Below, piece by piece: positions 1 through 12,036 of a stretch of DNA of 64,000 bases; position 1 is the stretch's first letter, and each line of letters opens with the position of its first letter. Position numbers and translations under genes: made by a program. The notes under the pieces are model-generated. The model ran no database searches. It was not told the origin of the DNA and was given only the letters and a program-made list of their open reading frames with translations. The DNA is from Oikopleura dioica (lineage: Eukaryota; Chordata; Appendicularia; Copelata; Oikopleuridae): assembly GCA_907165135.1 (NCBI GenBank), contig OU015569.1, positions 2,914,001 through 2,978,000 on the forward strand, written 5' to 3'.

Positions 1-3000
1 AAGCAACAACTTCCAACCCGGCTTCGTCTCAGACGAACCAACAACCGCCTCCTCAGTCTTCACCGGTGATCAATCTGGTACCCTCGGTTATGGTTCCGAC
101 TCGTCCGACTGGAACTCAACCTCAGTCTACACAACCTCAGTCAATAGTTCTTAATTCGAATCTTCAGCGACACACAGATGTATCAGAATTCGCACGGCAA
201 GTACCAACACAAGCAACATTGAATTCACATTCATTCGATCCTTCCATGGCCATAAGGGGAGTCACGCTTTCGGAAAGCCGACAACGAGCGGAAAATCAAC
301 AACAGAATGTTACACAAAATCATATGCAGCAGGTTTCTCTCGCTCAACTCAACATTTCCCAGCAATGTCTCAACATTCCCAGCAATGTCTCAACATACCC
401 AGCAATGTCTCAACATGTGCGGCATCCTGCACAATATCAATATCGGCAGCAGACGCCCTACGGACAACAATTCAGTCAGAATCAATTCAGTCAGAATCAA
501 CATCGCCAGAGTTCATTTCAAAATCCGAACCCGTCAGCGAATCAACAGCGAATACCTGACCTTCCGCCTAGAAATGGCCTAGGTGGACCTTTTATCCAAT
601 ATTCTAATGAATTGCAACAGTATAATCATTATTCTCCTGGGCTAAACCGTAACCATGTGCGACCTCAAAACCCAACTTCATTCCTACCAAACATCTCAGA
701 TGCCCCGAATACGCAGGCTCCTCAGTCAGCCGGCAGAGTCCCTCCTCAAATTTCTCCACAATTGGGCTCTTTATCTGGCACTAGAAATCGAGCACCTCCA
801 CAAAAATCTCCGAGTGGACAAGTTCAGACTCCTGTAGTATCTCAGCAGCGACAAATACGGCCTAATGCACCAACTCAGCAGCATCGACCGCCCAATCAGC
901 AAGGAATACTTCGGCATCCTCCATCACGGCAGCAGACCCCTGCAACTTCGCCGCCAGTACAACCTCAGCGAAATGGAATTCCTCAACAGGGTCATGGACG
1001 AGTGCGTCAGATTCCTGGGCTTGCAGTGCGCCAAAATGAACCCTCTCTCCAGTCACAACAACCCCAGCGCAATGCATCACTTCAACGGCCTCAGCAGCCT
1101 AGCCAGAGGCTCAACGGACGTCCTCAAAACCAAAGAGCTCAACAGATTATTCCCAATAACAATAATGGCTTGGCAAGGGCCCCCGAGTTCTTCCACTGCC
1201 GAATCTTCCAAATCGCATGCGTGTTAGAGTTGTTCGCCTCCCTTCGAATCTCCCTGAAAATGGTTCTCATTGGAGCGATGAAGTTGCTATTTGGATCATG
1301 CAACACGAAGAGTACCAGCGATTATCACCAGGCTATTTTCTGTGTGTTCAAATTACGCGTCAGCTTCCAGCTGAACTCTATTTAAAATGGCTCGTTGTTC
1401 GCGCTAGAATCATGGAATTTCCCAACTATGGAAGAAACGGGTTTTTTTAAGAACGAAAACTATGATGAAAACGATTTTTATAAATCAGGAGGTGTAGAAA
1501 TAAGAAAATTTGTATAAATAAGCGGTTAAGTTGCAAAATAATTTGATCTGTTAAAAAAACCTGTTAGATGTGATCACGCTCGGTTAACCTTCCAAGCATC
1601 ACAACCGAGCCCGGACTCTGTGCCATATGAAATCGAACGATCAACAAGTAATGAAAACATTCTGGGCGAGGGAACTTGGACCCTACATTGGAGAAAGAAA
1701 GTAAAGAAAATAGCTTCTAGCAAGGAAGCGCTGCCAACTTCGACAAACGAGGATCCACCTGCTGATGATGCGATCGTTAACAACGCTGAGGTTGAGGACG
1801 ATCCTTACAATATGTTCATGCAAAATACCCCGGCGCCGGCTCTTGTAATTTGCACTTCAGTATTAAAATTTTAACTTTCATTTAAGCTACCTGGTGATGA
1901 AGATGTTCCACCTACACCGCAGGCACAACCCTCTTCACCAGCACCCCCATTAGTGCCAGTATCTCCAGGTCCTAAACCTCCTCAGCCTCAGCCAGCATTA
2001 ACAGCAAGCGATCCGACTCAATCATCACATCCTTCCACGGAAGTGACACAACCAAACGTTACAGCCGATGCTACATCAAGAGTTTTGGAAGAAGAGAAAA
2101 CTACGCCCGTTGCCCCTATTGACCACCGTGACCAGCCGTCGACTAGCAAGCTTATGCCATGGGAGAAGTTATCTACGCCCACAATTATCAAGCCGAAGGT
2201 AGAGCCCCGTTCGCTACCTATGTGCGAACCGACTAAAAATAGCAGCGAAGCTTCGAAGAAAAGCGCTCCAACGAAAGAATCGTCCAGCGTGGACGATGCA
2301 TCGCCTAAAAAGCCGGTCAAGAAACCCACCTATTCAAAGGCGAGAAAAAAAGAGTCCTCGAAAGTCAGCATCGAAGGCAAGAACACCGAAACATCAACTT
2401 CGACAGTCAAGAAGATAGTAAAGCCGTACGAACAAGTGTTGAGAGATCGGCAATATGAGGAGCACCTTCTGAAAATACCCGATATATTGGCCGGGAAGCA
2501 CAAAATCCAATTTTTCGATGACAGTGATGTGGAGTACTCTTCAGGAGATGATTCTTCTGATTCTGGGTCCGATGTCCCAGACTACGAGAAATATTTTGGA
2601 CCATTTGGACCGTCCTCTCCGAAGAAAGTCGAAAAAACGCCATCTCCAACTGAAGCTTCCATGCACGATGTGCCTCAAATCGAATCTCCTGACGTGGCTT
2701 CCACCAATGACGTTAGCATGGAAACAGCAGATGAGCAAATGGATGTGTCACCACCGTCTCTGGAATCAGTTCCACCGCCATCTCCTCCAGAGCAGCCTTC
2801 TGCTGTTGACCCGCCGCATTCTTCGCCCTCCCAACTGGCCGTTCCTGAACCATCTCCTGGTGCGGCCATCCGAGGACAAGACGAATATCTCGCCGAGTAT
2901 TGGCGAGAGTATGAGAAACGACAAGAGGAGATCGATCTGAAAAAGGTAAAAAGAAAAGACCCAAAGAACTAGAAAGATACGTCGTGCGACGGCTTTACAA

Positions 3001-6000
3001 ATCAATGACTTTGAAAGTGTCGACGAAGATTATCTCGACACAGATTCAGTCTGGGGTTACAGAATTTCACACAAAACAGCCACTCACACGTGTGAATGAT
3101 TGATTGCAATCATTCAGTTCAACTTCTAAGTATCCCCTTGTTAGACTCTGATGGTGAAATGCATTTATCCGTTTATAAAATATTAAAGGCTGTCGATAAA
3201 CTGGAGAAGGAATTTCGTCTTGGCAAGGGACCGACAAGGGACCGAAAGAGGACATCTTCCCACTCCCCGCCTAAAAAGAAAAAGAGGGAACCTCTTAAGT
3301 CTTCCCGCGCAGCGCTTGGGAAAACTTCGAACGAGATTAAAAATGCTCCCTCAGTCAGTTCTGCCAAGTCTCCCCGTATTTCTAAGGAGAACAAACCCCC
3401 TTCTTTGGTTGAAGTGAGAAGAGAAACGCCCGAGACTCAAAACGTCTCCTCACCAATGCATCGCTCGTCGGATGAGGTTAGTTGCTTGACTTTTAACTTG
3501 ATTACTGAACTCCACTTTAGTCTGCCGGGGCAAATATCATTCCAATAGTAAAGTCCGAGCCATCTAATGATGAATTGACGACAAAACGAATTTCTGCATC
3601 ATCTGAGTCGTCTTCGATGGCTGATCCATCTGATGATGTTATTGTCTGCGAGGTAGTGTATCTCATTTTTAAAGTTATCCTCAAAACTATACTTAGTCGA
3701 CGCTGAAGAATAAATATGAAGAATTCAAATGTCCATACAATCCGGACTGTAATCTAGTATTCCAGCCCAAGAGCCAGCCTCTCAAAAATTGGGTTCTTAA
3801 AAACAAAGATGCGCTGGATTGGCATATACAGATTTATCATGATTCTTCCGGAAAGTATATTCCGACGTCTTGCGACAAATGCCACTTGAGGTTTCTCACT
3901 TTGACCGTGAAGAAGCAACACAGCAGGGAGAATTGCGATTACTTCCGGGTGAATTTCGTGGAACTTCTTCTCAAAATATCGCTTCCCGAAAGGTTAGAAA
4001 TATTCAAAACGCAAGGGTTAATTGAATTATAGCTCAATTGAACCTGGAAAGCGGGCTTCTCGCCGAAGAAAAGAATCCGTCAAATATACTGAACCGGAAA
4101 CTAACGATTCTGACTCTGAGGAGCCAAAAAAGAGAAAAGTTCGTTCAAGAAGTGGCCGACGAAGTGGTGATCATTCCAGAGAGCCGCACCATGTATATGC
4201 GCCTAATAAAAGCAGATGGAGGTCTGCACCTGACGATAGCTCACAATCAAAGAAGTTGAAGCTTGGAATTCCTCAGAGAGCTCCCATGGTGCCATTGCCT
4301 GACGAATCCCCGTCGACTTCTGCAGTTTCCGATGCTTTTGAAGAAAGATTTTCTTCTATCGGACAGAAAGCCACTAGTAAGGACACTCCGACCGACCAGA
4401 GTCCTTCTGAAGAACACCAGCCCAGCTGCTCAAAAGATGATACTCGTATAAAAAAGGAATTTATAACTCCACGAAAAGAAAAACATCAAGATCTGGACTC
4501 TAGTGACGTGACAGACTTCAGAGAGTTTATTCAAGAGTCTGAAGACAGTCAGCAATCGACTGATATCCGCCGTGAATCTCCTATTGAAGAACAAGTCACT
4601 TCTGAAATTAAAGTTCCTAACTCGCAAGCACTTGACTCTGGAACGAAAGCCCGAGACTCGTCCGAGAAGCGTGAGCGATCGAAAAAGACCCAGTTCTCTG
4701 TTGAGCCAAAACAAAACGAAAATCAGATGAGAGCAGAAGATGCAAAATCGAGTTCTAAAACGAGTGATCAAAGTTCGACCGAGGTGGATGATCAACCGTT
4801 AATAGGATGGAAGAAGCTATGGGAACAACTTCAAAATGAAGACGAAAACGCTGCGCAGTCAGCAGATGTCGGCGGTGACTCCATGGACACTGGTCCAAGG
4901 AAGACTGCTATAGAAACGAGAAATGACAATTCGACCGAGTCACTTTCTACCAATGTGGAGACTACCGTCCAAGTGAGGGAAGAGGAATCAGCTGCTGAGT
5001 CAGAAAACCAACTCGAAGGCAATTTAGAAGCCGCCAATGAAGCAACCCTGGATGACTCGCATCCGGAGGAGGCAGAGGTAGAAAATGGTGTCATGAAAGA
5101 ACCATGCGCTGAATGCCCGTCTGATGACGAACCATCGTCGGACGTTATAGTTGTGCCTGAAAGAGAGTTGAGCGAAGAAGAAATACGTATTCGTCGAAAT
5201 AAGATTTTGTCAGAAATGTATAATCTTCTAAGGAGGGCCACGTCACCCGAACTATTCGGTGAAATCCGGCAAGTGATAGATGCACTCAAGGAACACCGGT
5301 TTAAAACAGATTCTGATTTCAAATCTCCCGAAAGAATTGTTGAGGACTACAAAAAGCGAGTCAATAAGCAACGGATAATAATGATTATCGATAGCGATGA
5401 TGAGCCATCTTCCCCCTCTACGATCGCGTCGACAAGCACAGTTGTCGACCGTACGACCGAAATTTCACCGGGAACTGCAATCAAAGAAGAAGCTTCATTT
5501 CTGGAAAGTACGAACTCGTCCTCGGGTCCTATTAGTACTCCAAACAATAACGACGATCTACCCGCGCGTTCTTCTTCTCCAGCTCCTTCATCTAGTCAGT
5601 CTAAAGACAAGGACAACACTCAACAAGTTTCGGCGCAGAATGAGGGAACTAGCGCTGCTTCGGAAAATTGGCCAGGAAGAAGAGAGACTCCGGTGGTGTT
5701 ACCGGTTCCCATTAGATCTTCAGAGAAACCTGCATCAGTTGTAATTCCGGCTGTTTCATTTCCAAAGCAGGAGCCAATGGATCCTGAAAGCATAGAAGCG
5801 CGTTCTCGTCGAGGCACGTTCATTGACGAAGAAGATGAACGCGGTGTCATATGTTCGAGAGTAATATGCAGGTATAATAATTATCTTTGCACTATTCTAC
5901 TTTCCGTTTTAAGTAATGAGGAACGGCTCGATAATGACCCGACTACTGATTCTTCACCTGAAGATGCTCATTCTCGCAAACGCGTGAGACCAGAAAGCCC

Positions 6001-6367
6001 TATCTCTGCTGAGATGCCATCCACCTCAAAGCAATCGAGACGTCAACTGGATAATGAGCAACTGTAAGTTTTAAAATCCTTGAATATTTAATTATCTCGA
6101 TATTTCTCTAGTGAAATCGAGTGTCACTCGCAGAGCTCCCAAGACAGCGTCAGCTCTCAGAACACTAACTCTCCTCGACGGTTAAGTCTCCACAAAAAAC
6201 CGCCGATGGATGAGAAGAAGAGGGCAGACAATGCAGTCAAGTTAAAATTCATCAAACAGGGCTACAATGGTGCGAGAGCAAATCCTACTCAAAGCACTCT
6301 CACTTCAAGAAAAGAGGAGATCTCAGATAAAAGAAAGAGTTCAAAGCTCTCCTCTAAGAAAAATTAA
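1..6367 (+). CDS. Large Pro/Gln-rich, Ser/acidic protein with C2H2-like zinc fingers (5' partial)
   Basis: The reading frame is open from the first bases, so the 5' end is outside the window. The order is a Gln/Pro-rich region (1-1118), a conserved-looking block rich in Trp and Arg (about 1190-1440), a Pro/Ser/acidic linker (1568-2946), a block with paired zinc-finger spacings (3705-3993) and a long Ser/Asp/Glu region with basic patches (4033-6367). The fingers show C-x5-C with H-x5-H, then C-x2-C-x12-H-x4-C. Introns that keep the frame are 1441-1567, 2947-2977 (31 nt), one ending at 3130, and others near 3476, 3652, 3992, 5869 and 6065; one around 1119-1187 is less certain. The stop is at 6365-6367, with AATAAA at 6406-6411. 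Composition suggests a nuclear regulator. I do not recognise a named family, and it could be two genes if a junction is wrong. Confidence 0.6.
358..417 (+). repeat. 20-bp tandem repeat, three copies, inside coding sequence
   Basis: The unit CCCAGCAATGTCTCAACATN occurs three times head to tail. Because 20 is not a multiple of three, each copy is read in a different frame and encodes different residues, while three copies together keep the frame. A 15-bp duplication (TTCAGTCAGAATCAA) follows at about 473-502. Confidence 0.9.
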
Positions 6368-6452
6368 AATGCAATAATCAACAACGTCTATTCCCTATTA
6401 CCTCAAATAAATTATTAACACGGATAATTGTTTGTTACTTTCTCTTTTGCTC

Positions 6453-9237
6453 ATGTTTATGGAAGCCTCTGATATCAGGCCCGTTTTTGAACTCTTGAAA
6501 AAGTGAGGAGACTGATTCCACACTTTACGACGCAGTCAACAAGGAATCGGTTAATGAACTGCAGACGTTCGCGATCCAGACGCTCGAAAATACAGACGAT
6601 ATGACGGAGGAACAGCGTGAAAAGTACGAACAAAGGTGGGACGAGGCAGAGGAGCTGCAGGAAAATACGGCGCAGAAAAAGGAGAGTCTTGAACTTGAAA
6701 TTCTACACTTGCAGGGCAAGCACGGAGATCAAAGCAACAAAGTTCGGTAAGACAGTTTTTTTTTTAAGGGGGCCCATTTGTCTTTGAAAAAAAAAGGTAC
6801 TTCCCATCGTCCTAGACGCATGGTTAGTGTCTTACTAGAAGGAGAAAGGTTCGAACTTGTTAAAATAATTATGACCAGAAAATTCTGACCGCCAGAAGCG
6901 CTAGAATTTCAATTTTTCCATCAACAAGTCCATTTTTGGTGGCGCCCGATTCGAACAAAAGCGCGCCTCAGCCAATCAGCGCGCGCCATTTTCGAATAGT
7001 GGCGCGAACAATGCATTTTAATGCATTTTCAAGGCTCATTTACGGTTAAAGTTTTAATCAAAATTTTCATTTTATAATTATTTTGACAAGTTCAAGGGGC
7101 GGTCTTTCATAAAAGACCTCATTCGACCCTATCTGGCAACTGGAAGTACCTTTTTTTTTCAAAGACAGCTGGGCCCCCTTAAAAAAAAAACTGTCTAAGT
7201 AGATTATAAATCGAACGATCACGGAAACTCTCTTGTTAAGAGAGCTGGAACGTTGCGAAGATACGAGACACACGTTTGGAACGCGAAGTCTCCGACGAGA
7301 GCGAAATAAAACTTCAACTAGAATCGAGATACGGAAGAAGGAAGAGAAAATGTGCAACAACAAACTGGCACCTCATCACCTGATTCCCAACGAGAATCTC
7401 ACAAACGGCGTACGTCTTCGTAAACATAATCAATATGATCTCAAGATGATGCCCTTCTTGCTCCCATTTTTATTTCAACCGGGAAAAGAGAAAAATAGGG
7501 ACACGACCACGAAATGTTTTTGGAGTGAGGTGTGTCGGGTGACTTGTTCTTTTCTTTTTGTCCGTTCGTCTCCATTAGTGCACGTCTTGTCGATACTTGT
7601 TTTCACCGACTAATTCTGATTTTTAGTTGCTCAAAAAGTCAGAGAAAGAGACCTGCGGCCGCGTGCGAGTACAACTGCCTCCTCTAACTGCTACACCTGC
7701 GAAAACTACATCATGGTTCAACCAGCGCACCGATGTCGCCCGGAAAGTGGTCGAGGAGGAGAAAATGGTCAAGCGCACTCTAGGCAGTCGTCCAGGCTTT
7801 AGCGTACAAGCCACTGAAGAAAACGGCGTCGACATTGTTGACAGCTTGGACTTGGATGATTTGCCAATGCCGACGTTTGAGAAAGTTTCTGAGCTACTTC
7901 AGGACAAGAGGGAGAAAACTGTGAGCGTCGAGGAAAGTAAAACGCCCTCTTCGGCGGTGCCGACTGATCCGCGAAGACGACCTTCAGCGGATACGCCAGA
8001 AGTAAAGAATGTCGAGGACAGCAAAATTGAGGAGAAAAAGGCTAACCCTCTTCAAGTAACTGAGAAGCTTTCTTCGCCAAGGGATCCACGCAGGCGTCCC
8101 TCAATGGAGATCTCCGAAGAAAAGCGAGTCACGGACTCAAAGTCAGCTGAGAAGGAACCTGGAAAAGGCGTCGAAAAAACTAACAAGCCTTCTTCGTCAG
8201 TGCCAAAAGATCCTCGCGTACGACCTCCAACGGGCAAGCCAGCTGAGACGCAATTCGAAAAACGCGTCGAGCAAACAACGAAACCATCTTTGCAAGTGCC
8301 AAGAGATCCACGTCGGAGACCTTCAACGGATAAGCCTGAAGAGAGGAAAGTGGAGTCGAGATCAGCAGCAAAGCAAGTTGAAAATACTCTTCCGCAGCAA
8401 GGGGTCTCGAAAGTGAGAACTGTCACGAGGAAAGTCGCCCCTTCGCCTGCTAAAAAAATGAGAGGGACCTCGCCAGATCCTCAAAAAAAGGATACTCTCG
8501 AGCAGGCGCCTCGCTATTCAAACGGACAATCTCAAACAAAACATGTTCCTAAAGGTCGCGTTTTTGGTGGAAACACTCCAGAGAAGCCAGTGAAAATGTC
8601 TGGCCAGTGGATTAATAGGAATATCGCGTCTGATCAACTAGCGAAGCAAGACTCTCTGAAATCCCGTCCTTCTCCTCCAAAGCCCAACGAAAAGCCTAGC
8701 AAACAGCATGCGCCTGAGCCCGCTGTCCCCGACTCACCGTTTTTCATGGCTGACTTACCAGAACCTATCATATACGATAGGGGCAACAGCGGAAGTAAAA
8801 AGCAGGGAGGTTCCTCTCACAGAACTTCAAATGTGTACCAGAGCTCCAAACCAAGGGATCCCAACTGCCCTCGCTACACTCCTCCAAAAAGACCACCGCA
8901 CTACTCTCCACCAAAACGCCCTGAAATGCCGTTCGAACATCAAGGAAGATCTTCTCATTCGGATTATTCAGGTCAACATTCCAACAATCGCCATTTCGCT
9001 CAAAAAGCTTGTACTTCAAAACAAGGCGTGGGATATCCACCTCAAGGTCCAACAAAGCGCTTAAATAGCGACCAGCAAAGACCTGCCGATCCTCATCGAA
9101 AACGCCAAAAGACCCACCATAATGCAGCTCCAGATGCTCACATTAAAAACTGTCACCAAAATCGACGGTCTCCGACTGATAGAGCTGCTCAAATTGATAA
9201 ATTTAATTTGAACCAAATGCCAAATTTTGAAATTTGA
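6453..9237 (+). CDS. Coiled-coil protein with repeated DPRRRPS motifs
   Basis: The N-terminal part (6504-6746) is acidic and predicted coiled coil. It continues after a 494-nt intron (6747-7240) that holds a MITE, then in a Lys/Arg-rich exon (7241-7409) and a long last exon from 7627. The last exon has at least four copies of a motif close to P-x-DPRRRPS between about 7960 and 8330, with one variant reading DPRVRPP, each separated by about 40 residues of Lys/Glu-rich linker. The tail is rich in Pro, His and basic residues. The start is uncertain: ATG 6453 joins the next exon only through a GG-AG intron (about 6461-6503). No family is recognised; the basic, repetitive make-up suggests an RNA- or chromatin-associated disordered protein. 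Confidence 0.6.
6751..7195. mobile_element. MITE with 54-bp inverted ends and TAA target duplication, in an intron
   Basis: Both ends start GACAG, a T run, then AAGGGGGCCCA, and match over about 54 bp with two or three mismatches. TAA flanks both sides (6748-6750 and 7196-7198). A 3-bp TAA duplication and no coding capacity fit a PIF/Harbinger (Tourist-like) MITE. Removing the element and one TAA leaves a 46-nt intron starting GTAAGTAG, so it landed inside a 5' splice site. Confidence 0.85.
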
Positions 9238-9484
9238 CATTTTTTAATTGAAACAAATTTGTACATAATTTTACCTCACTTACACGACCCCCTTTTTGGG
9301 TAAGTCAGAAAAGTATTCAATATAGTTTCTTGCTTACCCTTTTCATCCTATTTATACGCGTCGTTCACAAACTGTCTACCGCTGCCCTACTGAAATAAAC
9401 ACCACAGTGAGATATGCAATCGATAAATTGTTTTCCTTTCCGCAAAAAGAATAACGCAGGATTTTAAGTTTTCCATCTCCTAGA

Positions 9485-11874
9485 ATGAGTCTTAGTTCTG
9501 AGGAACTGCAGGGGATTACCCATGTGTTGGCAGAGGAGCCGTTTAATAAGACCATCTCGATGGTGAAGCTGGACACGATGTCCGGTGAAGACTACATTCT
9601 CCTCATGAATGAAGTCGTCCACTATTTGGACAGCAAGCAACCGTCACTAGTTCAGTGCAGAACTGAGCCTCCAGAAGCACGAGTTGTGCGACACCTTGAA
9701 TTTCTTAAAGGCATTCAATACAAACCACACGAGCCAGCTGGATTTAAAAAGGGCATTCTCATGGGGGAAAAGAAATATATGCTCCACATCTTCAAGTTCA
9801 TTATCCTCGACTTGGCAAATATCAAAGAACGGGCATATCTAGCTAGATATCTGATGAGACTACCGGTGCCAAAAGGAAGGGAATCCATTTTTTAAGCTTC
9901 GACTAGCTATTACTGATAACTAATCAGAATACAACAAAAATTTCACGGAGCTGTGAAGTGATTCTCTGAAAAGAACTGATCCAGTCGGACCAGGAAATCC
10001 ATGAAGCTTGGAACGCATACATCGAGAAGCTAAACGAATTCAAGGAAATCCACAAGTCCGTCGTTCAGCAGCGGAGGGATGGGCCAGATACAGATGGTGT
10101 TCGCAGGGATATCAAGCAAATGGAAGAAGAACGCAACCAAATCGCCAATCGAGTAGAAAAGGCTGACAGAAAAGTTAAGAGCCTTCCCAACGCGGATGTC
10201 TGGATAACCGCGGCCAGGAAACTCCGTGAGGAAAGAAATAAAGAAGAGGAAGTGCAAATGCAGATCAGGGAACAACAAACGCAGATGAAAGTGCTGGAAT
10301 CGCGACTTGAGCGGGCAAGCACGCGTCTTGAATCCCTTTCCCAGCAGCGCAAGGGAATGACAACAAGGGATCTCATCGAACGCACGGATGAAGAACTCAA
10401 AACAGCAAAGTATCGAAAGGACGAACTTCTGCCAAAGAAACTCGCCGACCAGAAGCGACAGCTCCAAGCTCTGAAAGAAGCAGCTGCTGATAGCAATCCT
10501 GACCGTATTGACCTGCTCGAAAAAGTGCGCATTCTTCGCGACGAAGTTCGTCGATACGACGAGGCTAAGATGGAAGATGCGAAAGATCCATCGCTCGTTG
10601 CTTTCCGAAAAAATGCGAAGGACCTTGCTCGACGAAAGGAAGCTCTCAGCAACACGCTCCGCAACAAGCAAGATGAAGAAGAGGAGATCAACAAGGAGGT
10701 CACTCAGAAAAAAGAACTCTTCGAAAAAGAATACGGCGGTGCGAAAATGTCGGATGAGGACTTCCAGGAGTACGGAGCCAAGATGCGCCAGGAAGGCAAA
10801 AAATACAATGACGCCCGTAAGATGCTGAAATATTTACAGCAAGAAAATGGTCTGCTTTCGAGAACAGCGGAACTTACCAAGAAAAACCTCCAGACTGAGG
10901 AGGAAAAGTTAGAAGAACTTGAACGTCAACACGGTGTAACTGGTAGTGTTGTTGTCTATTTTGACTGTAGTAAATTATTTTTGCAGGGTTTACGGAGCTA
11001 CAAGCAAAACTTGAAGCAGTTTCCACACTGAAGCAAGACAAGGATCACCAGAAAGAAAAGACTATGGAAGAGATCGCCCAGTACGTTTATTTATATTCAA
11101 GTAGATTTAATAAATCACGCTCCGTCTACGAGGACGAAATGCCCTATTGCCATAGTAACCAGTCATATTTGATAAATTGTTAAAAATGGTCTTGGAAGGT
11201 GTCTTGACAATTCATTGTTAGGTTATCAGAGGAACTCAATGCGAAGATCAATGCGAAGAGGGAGTCCATTGAGCCTGTTCTCAAAGAAGTCAGGTCAGCC
11301 TCCCCGCTCGAGTCTGTTTTATTAACAAATATGTTAGGCCTCTTCGAACCAAGCATTCTGAGCTCAACAAAAAGATGAAAGAAGCCAAGAAGAAGTACGA
11401 CTCTGTGCTGGCTGACATCGAATCCTCTCGAGGAAACATCGAACGGGAGCTGACTAAGATCCGAAGGCACCACACTGACCGTAAGACTTGACACTATTTT
11501 CAAATCGCATCATTTTCAGAGCGTGCGCAATTTCAAATCCAGCGCGCTCAGCTTGAAAACTTCCGATCTCTTCAAGATCGAATCCAAGATGCTGAGACAT
11601 GGCGCGACGTGTTGCAGAAGAAGCTTCGCGAGTCTGAAATTCAGGCCAAGCAGTTGAGAGATCAGCAACGATCTATCCGCGAGCAGAAGGTCTTTCTTTT
11701 TATTTGGATTCGGAATTGTAAACAAAATTTCAGTCTGCAAAAAAGGAGGAGGAAGCCGCTGTATGGCGAAAAATGATCAAGCTGATCCAACTGAAAGAGC
11801 AGGACGGCACCACTAAAATTCGCAAGACTCGACCCGTGACAGTCCGAAAGGAGCAAGATCGTCTTGTTCTCTAA
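9485..11874 (+). CDS. IFT81: Intraflagellar transport protein 81 (IFT-B core)
   Basis: IFT81 pairs with IFT74 in the IFT-B complex and helps carry tubulin into growing cilia through its N-terminal calponin-homology domain. The N-terminal 135 residues align well with vertebrate IFT81, including the conserved AYLARYLMRLPVP segment near residue 120. The rest is long coiled coil with family landmarks such as RRDIKQMEEERNQI and ENGLLSRTAELTKKNL. Two consecutive introns (9876-9927 and 9948-9984) keep the alignment only with GA-AG borders; later introns look canonical. The stop is TAA at 11872-11874. CFAP53, another cilium gene, starts 162 bases downstream on the same strand. Confidence 0.93.
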
Positions 11875-12036
11875 TTTTCCATTTTCCTTTTTTTTACATC
11901 TGTATCTGCATTTTCACCATGATGTCTCTATTTTTCTATTTACAAAAATATTTCTTATATTTCTAGAACATATGTTTTTATACTGAGCACACATTTACCC
12001 TCGTTGAGGTTTGATCATTTATAGGAAAACTTCAGA

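Noticed and set aside
4831-5322. Long Ser-rich minus-strand frame
   Set aside because: Complement of the acidic Glu/Asp-rich exon of the first gene; GA-rich codons on one strand give Ser/Leu on the other.
6453-6500. Short frame starting at ATG 6453 and ending in TGA as a separate peptide gene
   Set aside because: It is better explained as a first exon joined by a non-canonical intron to the coiled-coil exon, although this junction is unproven.
10030-10703. Two long minus-strand open frames of over 210 codons
   Set aside because: They are shadows of the IFT81 coiled-coil exon, which aligns with the family.
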